A program made the position numbers and the translations under genes. Below are positions 6,118 through 14,026 of a DNA stretch of 17,282 nucleotides, piece by piece. How positions within the stretch are numbered: position 1 is the first letter of the stretch; the number at the start of each line of letters is the position of its first letter. This DNA is from Obelidium mucronatum (Eukaryota; Chytridiomycota; Chytridiomycetes; Chytridiales; Chytriomycetaceae). The notes under the pieces are model-generated. The model was not told the origin of the DNA and ran no database searches. It saw only the letters and a program-made list of their open reading frames with translations. The stretch spans positions 1 through 17,282 of the forward strand of contig JAIVFH010000495.1 in assembly GCA_025765595.1 (NCBI GenBank). Direction: 5' to 3'.

Positions 6118-7876
6118 ATGGAGTTTCTGTCGGAGCTTGTTGGGCACGCCAGCGAGCGCATGCGCGCCAGTCCAGCGTCTGTCGCTGTTGCCGTGGGAGC
6201 CGTCGCTGGCTTTGTCGGCGCCGTCTCGTATGCCAAGGCGTCGAGCCGCACGTACCAGGTGTGTGTTCAGTTAGATACGACTGAGAGCACACGCACAAAC
6301 ACAAACACAAATCGCAGCGCCAGGAGATCAACGTCGGCGGGCACCACGTGCGGCGAAAGCCGGCGCACCTGACCAGCGAGCGGCGGCTCGCCACGCCGCT
6401 GCCGACGCCGGACGCGGTCTCGACGCTGCTCGCGTGGTTCGGCCACGTGCTGTGGCTGCGGCGCGTGCGCGCGGAGCCCGGCGGCGGCGGGCGCGAGCTG
6501 CTGCTGGAGCCGGTGCAGCGCGCGGTGGTCGATCTCGTGCGCCGGGTCGTGCGCGCCGCGCCGCGCCTCGTGTGCATCGTGCCGCCGGTGGCGCGCCTGG
6601 GCACGCAAGCCGCACGCCGCGCCTTTGGCTTCGACGCCGACGAGAGCGACGCCGACGCCTTTGCGTACGGCAGACCCGTGCGCTTCATCGACCTGAATGC
6701 AAACTCGCTGACGCTGGACGTCGTCTGTGGGCGGGCCAGATGGACCAGGATTACGGGGGTGTGCTGCGAACGATCGCCGAAGGACTCGTCGGGCTCTTGG
6801 CGGGTCTTGCCGCCGGTTTGCTGGGCTCTTGGGCCGATTCTGTCAGCGAAAACATGCCAAAGACAAAACTGCCTGCACTGGAAGACGAAATTCAGATCCT
6901 CAACACGTTCTACACTGTGCTGGAATCGACTACTCGGATGATCCCGGACGAATGTGCAATTGTAATCGATGGCGTTGATTGTCTGAGTCAATTGGCGAAT
7001 ACGGATGTCGGTAAAAAGGCGATGGCCCTCTTTTTCAACCATTTGTCTGGATTGGCCCGCGGAACCAGAAGGATCAGCGTTTGCTTGGTCGTTAGCGGTT
7101 CCTTTGCACATGAGTTCTTGATCCCATTGGTTTCACACGAGACAGTTGCCTTGATATCGTTTGGAGACTTGAGTGAAGATGAAGCAAAAGAGCATTTTTT
7201 GGAACGGTTCCGTGAACTTACGGGAATGTATGTCCCTGAAAAGTCGTGTCAAGGAAAACTAGGAGAGAAGTGGGGGAAAAACGAGAATATATTGCTTAGT
7301 GTCGCGGAAAAATGTGTGGATCAAGTATATGGAATAGTTGGAGGGCGAGCACATGATTTGGTAGGATTTGCTGATAGTATGTTGCTTCTCAACAACACTG
7401 CCCGCTTGGAGCAGAGATTGAAGGAAGCAACATCGAGCGAATTGCAGCAATCGGTCTTTATGGAAGTTGTGACTGCTTTTCCGGATGTATCGGCGTGTAT
7501 GCGTTGGCTCGAGGTGACTCTGGATCCGTCGCTGGTAATTCAAAGAACCGACATTGCGTCATGTCTGGAAAACTGGGATGCTCCATTCTGGACTTTTGAA
7601 GAAGCTGTGCGTATCTTTGATGAATTGGTTGCATCCAAGACACGTTGCATATCATATCAACAAGCGGTGTATGCATTGTTTGAGTTACGCCCTCACAGTC
7701 GATCAGAGGCCGTTTTGGTTTTGAGGTCATTAATCTTGCATCGAGTTGTTGCTTACCGACCGGCTTCTCATTTACATTTTGATGGAGCTGGTTCGTCCCG
7801 CTATGATGCTGTGACTGTTGTGCGTCCTTTGCACTTGTATTGCTTCACACAGCTTCGACCTTCATTAAATGTTTAA
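6118..7876 (+). CDS. Membrane-anchored P-loop NTPase-like protein with degenerate Walker A
   Basis: Exon 1 (6118-6258) encodes an N-terminal anchor ('ASVAVAVGAVAGFVGAVSYA') and ends at GTGTGT; exon 2 starts at 6318 after CGCAG. The frame changes near 6723-6740 and then runs open to the TAA at 7874-7876. Two joins work: one missing C near 6725, giving 'SLTLDVV' then 'LWAGQMDQDYGGVL', or a 62-bp intron 6678-6739 with a CTGAC branch-like site, giving 545 residues. A Walker B strand 'CAIVIDGVD' (about residues 239-247), a 'VCLVVSGSFAHEFL' sensor-like strand, 'FGDLSEDEAKEHFLERF' and 'GGRAHDLVGFADSM' followed by a helical C-terminus match ASCE/STAND-type ATPases of the archaeal ATPase_2 or fungal Yme2/RNA12 style. 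The Walker A position reads 'LVCIVPPVARLGTQAARR', lacking the GK[ST]. A Gly/Leu-rich hydrophobic stretch (about 182-199) may touch a membrane. Location (mitochondrion or ER) is not decidable. Confidence 0.7.
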
Positions 7877-7910
7877 GACAATCTTTTTTATTAAACGACA
7901 AGTTCCACTT

Positions 7911-8552
7911 TTAGTGTAGTTTCTGGTTTATGATAGGGAGAATAGGAGAGAAATGACTGTCCACATATTCATTGAGTCGTTCTGCCATCATCCGTTCACT
8001 CTGCACCTCAGTACGAGTGAAAACATGTCCATCGACTTTCCCAGTCGTATAAGGGCAAATCGTACTTTGATGAAACGTGAACAGCGGTTTAAAAACGAAT
8101 TGGCTTTCATTGTAAAGGTCATGGGGAATCACCAACTCAAAGCCATCTGCATCCCGAATACATAGAGCTGATTGAATGGATCCAAATGCATCCATGAGAG
8201 GCATGTTGTCTGGAATCATTGGCAACCCCAAGGACCCGCATGACTCGTTGAAAACCTTTCGAATATGTGCTGCCTTGTCCGCGCTAGAACCGGCTCCGTC
8301 AGCCAGGATCGGATCCGGGATTACAACTATGGTGATTGGTTTCAGTGTTTGGAGGGACACGATGGTTGCTTCTTGGTGGCCACGGTCCCACTGGTTTGGA
8401 AGATATGCCAGTGCCATTTCAAGCGTCAGTTGAGGATATACTGCTGCCCAATCTGATGGTGTATCTGATGAAGACCGATTAATGGGGCTGGCTGATGGTT
8501 GAGCTTTGAATCCAACAGGCGTTGCGTTTGCGGGTAGTGTGACAAGGAACAT
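7911..8552 (-). CDS. Hypothetical protein, 213 residues
   Basis: A single open frame starts at the ATG at 8552 and converges with the NTPase gene over a 34-base gap, so the 3' UTRs must overlap. I do not recognise a family. It has no signal peptide or transmembrane helix. The middle has a regular alpha/beta look ('PITIVVIPDPILADGAG', 'SALCIRDADGFELVIPHDLY') and the C-terminus is probably helical. Composition and codon use look like those of the neighbouring genes, and no other frame competes over 640 bases, which supports a real gene. The start is supported by in-frame stops shortly upstream. Confidence 0.65.
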   Translation of the reverse strand: MFLVTLPANATPVGFKAQPSASPINRSSSDTPSDWAAVYPQLTLEMALAYLPNQWDRGHQEATIVSLQTLKPITIVVIPDPILADGAGSSADKAAHIRKVFNESCGSLGLPMIPDNMPLMDAFGSIQSALCIRDADGFELVIPHDLYNESQFVFKPLFTFHQSTICPYTTGKVDGHVFTRTEVQSERMMAERLNEYVDSHFSPILPIINQKLH

Positions 8553-8702
8553 ATTTAATTTCTAAATGGAATCATGTTTCGTTGAACTGTATGCTGTCAC
8601 TGTGTAGTTCCTAATCGAATCCAACGTGTGCAATACAGTTTTTTTTCTTATGTTTATATCAAGTCAATAAGACGATGTGTTCAACAGTATGCTGTTATCG
8701 CA

Positions 8703-8931
8703 ATCTTCAAAGCATTTGTTGACAGTCGATTCATCGTGAGCAATTGTCAATAAACATGGTGGAAAATAGAGTCGAGATGACGATCGTGCAAATCAAAATG
8801 ACGAATACTTTGTCCAACGATAACATTTGGCTTGTCGGGTGCTTATCAAGCATTCTTTCCTAAGAATCCCAGGCGATTCCTTTACTGAAGACGCTTTTGA
8901 AGCCTTTCTAAGCAAATTCTTAAAAGTACGA
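8703..8931 (+). repeat. Dispersed direct repeat, copy B (partner at 5156-5345)
   Basis: The core 8728-8808 matches 5176-5256 in the same orientation with four mismatches in 81 bases. Relative to copy A it has a 3-base insertion near 8724, a 6-base in-frame insertion near 8811 and about 30 extra bases near 8855-8885. The ATG at 8756 opens a 35-codon frame homologous to that in copy A, ended by the TAA at 8861-8863. It lies between the promoter of the minus-strand gene at 7911-8552 and the promoter of the deacetylase-like gene. No tRNA adjoins it directly, unlike copy A. Confidence 0.75.
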
Positions 8932-9030
8932 GGCTGGTTGGGTCGTTCTAGTGGTGTTTAACCAAAGTTGCCTTCTTATCGCCACTCAAGCCCCAAACAA
9001 GAAATTTCGATTTAATCAAACGCGTGAAAG

Positions 9031-9040
9031 CATAAAAAGG
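9031..9040 (+). promoter_or_regulatory. TATA-like box of the deacetylase-like gene
   Basis: CATAAAAAGG lies about 105 bases before the ATG at 9140. The intervening leader is C/A-rich with pyrimidine patches ('CCTCTCTG') that often mark fungal start sites. It is consistent with a strongly expressed secreted protein; the strength is inferred. Confidence 0.45.
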
Positions 9041-9139
9041 CACCTTCATCCCTCTCTGTATTCCCCACAAAATAGTCTACCAACAAAGTACACTCTTCTG
9101 AAGACAAACAAAGCAAATTAAAAGCAACCAATTCAGCAA

Positions 9140-9916
9140 ATGAATTTCCTCACAGTTACTGTCGCAATCGCTTCCACCCTCTCCACCCTTGCAGCTCCAC
9201 TCCCACCTCCCGCTGCCATCCAAACAGGCTGCAAGAACCCAGCCCATGCGGCCTTGGCATTCCGCTCATTGGACGCCACGCTCTTACAATCCCTCAACGC
9301 CCAAAACCTAAAAGCAACGTTCTTTGTGGATCCCGCCTGGGTCGGCGCCAATCCATACGTGGTAGAACAAGCCTTGAAATCAGGCCAAAACTTTGGTCTG
9401 GCCATCACGAACCCGAAAGCGTTGGTGCAGGATATTCCATGCATCAACTGCAACCTTCCAGTCAACCAAGCCGCTGTGGATACATTCGTGGCGGACCGGA
9501 TAAAAGCCTGGAACCAACAGTTTGGATGGATGAAGGCAAACTTGAACTTGGTCGCGTTCACGCAGGAAGACTATTTTAACCAAATCTACTCGCATATGCG
9601 TGAGAACAGGTATGCGGATTTGGAAGCGGCGTTGGTTTCGAAGGGGTGGAGTCCGGTTGTGGTTCCGTTTGGTAGTGATGCCTATGTGTTTGAAAGTGCA
9701 AGGCAGCATAATGTGGTGCTTTCCAACTTTGTGGATCCGTCGGCGTTGGCTATTAATATGAGCACGCCGGCACCGATTACTGGATTCTACAGTGCGCGTT
9801 CCACGATAGTGAACAAGGAGGACGGGGCAGTTGTAAAGGCGGCTGCTGCCTTCCTTGGCACGATTGGAAAGTCGGTTGTTCCAGCAACTCAGTGTTTTGG
9901 CATCGCAGCAAACTAA
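9140..9916 (+). CDS. Secreted carbohydrate esterase 4 (chitin deacetylase)-like protein lacking catalytic motifs
   Basis: An intronless 258-residue protein with a clear signal peptide (hydrophobic 'FLTVTVAIASTLSTLAA', cleavage probably near residue 19). Residues 31-95 follow the NodB/CE4 plan: 'CKNPAHAALAF' at strand 1, 'LLQSLNAQNLKATFFVDP' (48-65) at helix 1 and strand 2, then 'NPYVVEQALKSGQNFGLA' (71-88). Active members have TFDDGP at motif 1 and HSxxH at motif 2, which supply the base and the metal ligands; here these positions read 'AFRSLDAT' and 'GLAITNPK'. A later 'WSPVVVPFGSDAYVF' fits the strand before the catalytic His region. It is therefore probably a pseudoenzyme, possibly a chitin or chitosan binder at the wall. 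Cysteines at 31, 101, 104 and 252 could form disulfides. The family call rests on pattern recognition and needs a profile search. Confidence 0.72.
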   Translation: MNFLTVTVAIASTLSTLAAPLPPPAAIQTGCKNPAHAALAFRSLDATLLQSLNAQNLKATFFVDPAWVGANPYVVEQALKSGQNFGLAITNPKALVQDIPCINCNLPVNQAAVDTFVADRIKAWNQQFGWMKANLNLVAFTQEDYFNQIYSHMRENRYADLEAALVSKGWSPVVVPFGSDAYVFESARQHNVVLSNFVDPSALAINMSTPAPITGFYSARSTIVNKEDGAVVKAAAAFLGTIGKSVVPATQCFGIAAN

Positions 9917-9983
9917 TCCGTTCTTATTATCTCATCCGCATGCATTTTTCTTCATTGTATCTTTTTTTGCATATCGTACTACG

Positions 9984-9989
9984 AATAAA
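9984..9989 (+). terminator. Putative poly(A) signal AATAAA
   Basis: AATAAA lies about 70 bases after the stop of the deacetylase-like gene and about 30 bases before the 3' end of tRNA-His copy 2, which reads the other way. The same A-run, read as TTTTT on the minus strand, could serve as the Pol III terminator of that tRNA. Confidence 0.5.
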
Positions 9990-10020
9990 AAGCTGTTTCA
10001 ACAAAGCGACATTGCCGAGG

Positions 10021-10092
10021 TGCTTATCCCAGGAATTGAACCTGGATTTGCTCGGCCACAACGAGCTGTACTAACCATTATACGAGATAAGC
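10021..10092 (-). tRNA. tRNA-His(GTG), copy 2, fully paired
   Basis: This minus-strand 72-base cloverleaf has acceptor GCTTATC/GATAAGC plus discriminator A, D-arm GTA-TAATGGTTAG-TAC, a perfectly paired anticodon stem GCTCG/CGAGC around loop TTGTGGC (anticodon GTG), and T-arm CCAGG-TTCAATT-CCTGG. It differs from copy 1 at only three positions (D-loop, anticodon stem, T-loop). No intron is present and G-1 is not encoded. A T5 run about 30 bases downstream is a plausible Pol III terminator. Confidence 0.95.
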
Positions 10093-10274
10093 TGGTGTCC
10101 CGTTGTGGACGATAACATATCTAAATTGTTTTTATTCGATGCACTTATCAGCAAAAATTGCACTTCAAACTAGAAATAATTGCGGGGGAGAAACTAATGA
10201 AAGAAATCTTCTGTCCTTCTATCTAAGAACGAATGATCTAAAAAATGTTGCTGAGCTCTATGGCTTCTCGGAGT

Positions 10275-11164
10275 CTAAAGTAGAGAGGCTTTCATCAAGA
10301 TCCCAACATTTGCATTGATTGCTGCAACAATTTCAGCATGAGCGTCTTGCTTTTCCGTATTGATTTTTAAAGCATGGATCTTGAGCTCAATCTGTGAAAA
10401 ATATGCGCGTCAGAAAAATCACAGGGGGAAGAAAAAAAGGACAACCTTTGCCTGGGTCTTTTGAAGAATGTCATTGTATTGACTGAGTCTACCGTCCGTT
10501 TCAAGCATCAAGCATCCCGCTTTGAATTGATCTGTAAATATGGTGTGTAATTGATTTGAGCATTGATAATTAATACCAAACAACAACGAACCTTCCAAAT
10601 GGACTTTTTCACCTCCAACACACCCCAGCGCGATTCCCATCAACATATCGACCTTATAATTGTTCCAGGACTCAACATTCTCAGAACTAATGATATCTGA
10701 TTGCACGGGAGGTTCAACAGTGTATCCCAACATCGCCATATCTTGTTCCAATTTATTGAGCTCAGTATCAATGTTGAAGCTCATATCGATTGGTGCCCAT
10801 TTCGACTGCTGTATAAGCGGCTGGAAGTCCTACATGTAGTACAAGCGTATTTTAAAAAAAAATGTGATTTGATGAAGGGGGGAATTACTAACAGTTATGT
10901 TTAAGGCCTGTTGAAAGACGTTCTCAGGGTATTCAAAGAATGGCCCTTCGGTGTGAACACTGCTGCTTCTACTTAATCCAGAGTAGATGGATTCAGAGTT
11001 GGATTCAATCTGTATCTTTAATCAGTACAAGGTGGCAATCAAGTTTGAACATCTACCTCAGCGTTGAGTAATAAAGCGTCTTGATGAAATTCATCGAATT
11101 CTAAAGGCTCGGACTTGAAGTGGACGTGGCTAAGGCTGTCACTCATGAACATTGTGTACTCCAT
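10275..11164 (-). CDS. Hypothetical protein of 221 residues, five exons
   Basis: Exons are 11164-11057, 11009-10893, 10829-10592, 10531-10446 and 10391-10275, with introns of 45-63 bp and matching phases; two donors are the less usual GTTCGT and GTTGTC. The acidic, Ser-rich N-terminus ('SRSSSVHTEGPFFEYPENVF') is followed by predicted helices ('ELNKLEQDMAMLGY', 'WNNYKVDMLMGIALG') and a helical C-terminus made of 'IELKIHALKINTEKQ' and 'HAEIVAAINANVGILMKA' that could form a coiled coil. No signal peptide or transmembrane span is evident. I do not recognise the family; small helical subunits of larger assemblies look like this, but that is only an impression. The start is the first ATG after an A-rich leader ('CAAAATGG'). 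Confidence 0.68.
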
Positions 11165-11268
11165 TTTGAAAGTGTTGTTTTTTTCTGAGTTTTTTGTGAA
11201 GGGGAAGTCGATGCGATATTTGCTTTGGAAAAAAAAAATTAAATTGTGAGTGGTTAGAGTGATAGTAT

Positions 11269-13996
11269 TTATTTCGGCTTTTTCTTCTTCATCTTCTTCG
11301 TGGAGCCTACTTTCGCCTTTTTACCTCTCTTGCCCGAATGCGTCGATTCTCCCAAAGATCGCTTCACCCTCTCTGCATCTTGATCGTTCCATTTATTCCT
11401 TAAGCGTGTCCATATGTCAATTTGATTGCCCATGTTTTGATCTTGATACGCTTTCAATATTGTGAAGCACTTTGCGGCTTTTTCAGTGTTGGAATCGGGA
11501 CAGGAGTCGTTCATTGGGACCAACAGAGCAGACAGACAGCCCACATCCAAAAGCGCCTGTTTCGCCAAATCTCCAGCGTCTTGAATCATCTTGTCAATAA
11601 TGTCGACGGCGCATCTCTGTGCTTCGCGTTCGCTGGAAGCAGACAGGGTTACAACAACTTCATCAACGAAGCCAGTGTCAGAATAGACTAAAATCGAGTC
11701 CGATGTGGATAAATCGCTCGCTGCATCGTCGAAATCTCCAAACAGCAACCTCTTCAAGCAAACAGTGTTTTGCAACACCAAATTTCTGAGAATAGATATC
11801 GAGATTTGATGTATCGGGGAATATGCTGAATTCTCTGTCAGTAGTTTCAGGAAGATGGAGCTTCCTGTGTTGAAAATTTCAAGACAAGATTGTTCGTCGA
11901 TACAGAGGTTCCGAAGACAAGATAAGCAATCGAGCATAATCTCGGTATCAGTCGGTTTCGCCAAACTCTTTTCATTATTTGGGGATGGTACCCCTCCAAG
12001 ATGTGCTGTTGACCGATTGGTATTGGGATGGTTTTCGGAATTAAGGAGGTCGTGTGATGACTTTTTAACTCCATAGAGCAAATTAAGAGACCCGATGGAA
12101 GTGACTGATCGACCTTGAAGTTGCGCATTTTTGATTCGAGTTTTGGATTCCTTAAAGATTCCAAAGATTGACTTGATCGTGTTTGGTGAAAGTGCAACTT
12201 GCTGGGCCAACACATCATGAACGGAGAGGTTACAAACAAGGCCCAATGCATGGTGAATTATTTTTCGTGACCACTGGCTTGGGTTTTGAAGCATGGAGTA
12301 CAGTGGGGTTGCTATCAACGGGAACAACGATGTTCTTGGATCGGGAGTTTTCGGATTGAAAATACTGGCACCTAAAGTACTGGTGGTTCTTTCTGAATTG
12401 ATAATCGTACTTGATTGTCTGGATGATCCATACGCGCTCGCGTTTCGTTGAATGCTTGGTTGTCTTTCGGTAGTAGCGCCGAATAGACTTGATTGCCGGT
12501 TTTGATTTACACTGGACTGCCTTGAGCTTCCAGGAAACAAACTCTGCTTCCGTACTCCAGCTGGCGCCATGCTTTTCCTGCTGGATGGATTGGGAATTGG
12601 TTTGACTGAGAGCGATCGCGTCCCGCCTTCATATGGATAAAGGGTGTCATCTGTGACGCAAGTAATTTCCTGCATGATTGCCAAAGAAAGTTCGACATAT
12701 TCAGGAAAATCTGACTGGAGCATTTCAGACAAGTATGATAGAATGGAGGGTCGATTCGAATAAATCGATGCCCACATGTTTTCAACTCCAGAGTACTTCT
12801 TGAGGCAGAATTTTAATCCCTTCATTGAGAAATACTTGATGAGATCAGAGTAGTTGTTCACATTGTCGACCAAGTCAGGTAATATTTCGGACACAGTAGA
12901 ATAGCCAGTGTAATCACGTCGAAGCATAAAAGATATCGTTTGAATTGCCTGGAGAAAAAAAGTTCTTTCAAGTTCAATGGACTTGGAGCGTGATTCTCCT
13001 CACCTGGGCAACTTCCATCTCATGATCCGAATTTTTAACAATCCAAACCCATGGATCGCACTTTTGTGCAAGAGCCAGAATTTCAGCCGGGGCGGGGAAC
13101 TCATCATCCTTCAATAAACCTTTGATAATGTTTGTCAGCTCCATACGAATGTTTCTACACAACTCGTGGTAGTTTGTTGAAGATATATGGTCTAAAAACA
13201 GTTCATCGAAAGCATCAGAGCAAGTCTCTACCAGCAGGTTCCAAGCGTCTTGAAATAGATTGGCTTCCAAATAGGCCCTTTTGCGAACGGGGTCATTGGA
13301 TAGAATTCTGAGACAACGAACCGTTAGGGCCAACATAACCGAGTCTCTCCTTTTAGATGACATCAAGTCACGTAGAAAAGGCAAGAGTCTCGCATAGTTT
13401 GTTTGGATTACATTTGGTTCTTGTTCGACCAACGACGTCACATAAAGCATAGCCGCCCTTCGTGGCCCGATTTCTCCAGTTGGAAATCCTTCTATTGAAA
13501 TCGATACTGCACGATCATGAAGTCTATTTTCTTGCATCTGTCGCACACGGGATAGGACGAAACTATTATCATTAGCCTCCGAGTTACTCTTTCTGACCAA
13601 GGACGCCAATACGATCCAGAAAGCTTCATAAATCAACGGACTTGGACTTCGTAAGAATATTTTGAATTGATCAAATATTGTCTTTTTGAGCTCATAGTGG
13701 GACTCCACAGAAACTGCAACAAGGGACCCAAGAGTCGTGAATACATCACTTCCAGATTTCTCTTTTTGATTCTTGTACATTGGATACAATTTCGTATCAG
13801 ATAGAATCGCGGATTGTATCCTTTCAGGTTGGTCTTTCCCCTTCTCAAGCATCATGATCCAACGCTCAAACTCGCCCCCTGTTGCAACCATTGACGCGCC
13901 CGTGACATCTCGAATTTTTGGAGCAGTAGCTGATTGGACCATGAGATGCATAGCTGCTGATTTGGCACCTTGGAGTCTTTGCACAACCACATCCAT
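11269..13996 (-). CDS. Large ARM/HEAT-like helical-repeat protein with basic C-terminal tail
   Basis: Exons are 13996-13004 and 12948-11269, joined across a phase-0 55-bp intron (GTGAGG...CTCCAG), giving 890 residues. Residues 1-440 and about 545-840 are runs of paired amphipathic helices ('FDQFKIFLRSPSPLIYEAFW', 'EIMLDCLSCLRNLCID', 'ISISILRNLVLQNTVCLKRL') typical of armadillo/HEAT superhelices, which act as binding scaffolds. Between them, about residues 440-540, lies a disordered Ser/Arg/Gln-rich linker with several RQSS or RQPS motifs. The last 20 residues are strongly basic ('GKRGKKAKVGSTKKMKKKKP'), a likely nuclear or nucleolar signal or RNA-binding tail. I cannot name the family. The start ATG is only 30 bases from that of the divergent kinase gene; a later Met at residue 16 or 19 would also be possible. 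Confidence 0.75.
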
Positions 13997-14026
13997 TTAT
14001 CATTAAAAAAAGTTGGATATCAGACA
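13997..14026. promoter_or_regulatory. 30-bp divergent intergenic gap
   Basis: Only 30 A/T-rich bases separate the start codons of the ARM-like gene (-) and the Tda10-like gene (+). There is no TATA box and no room for two separate core promoters with leaders, so each gene's transcription start probably lies inside the other's first exon, or leaders are almost absent. Confidence 0.6.

Noticed and set aside
5659..6615. Long Arg/Ala-rich open frames on both strands of the GC-rich island
   Set aside because: High GC removes stop codons by chance; composition is Arg/Ala/Pro noise and only the plus-strand frames described show hydrophobic helices or domain patterns.
8855..8885. Degenerate tRNA-like remnant in repeat copy B (AATCCCAGGCGATTCC)
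   Set aside because: It resembles the tRNA-His T-arm only over a few bases and no acceptor or anticodon arm can be built.
9133..9709. Minus-strand open frames opposite the deacetylase-like gene
   Set aside because: They are antisense shadows of a gene with a clear signal peptide and fold.
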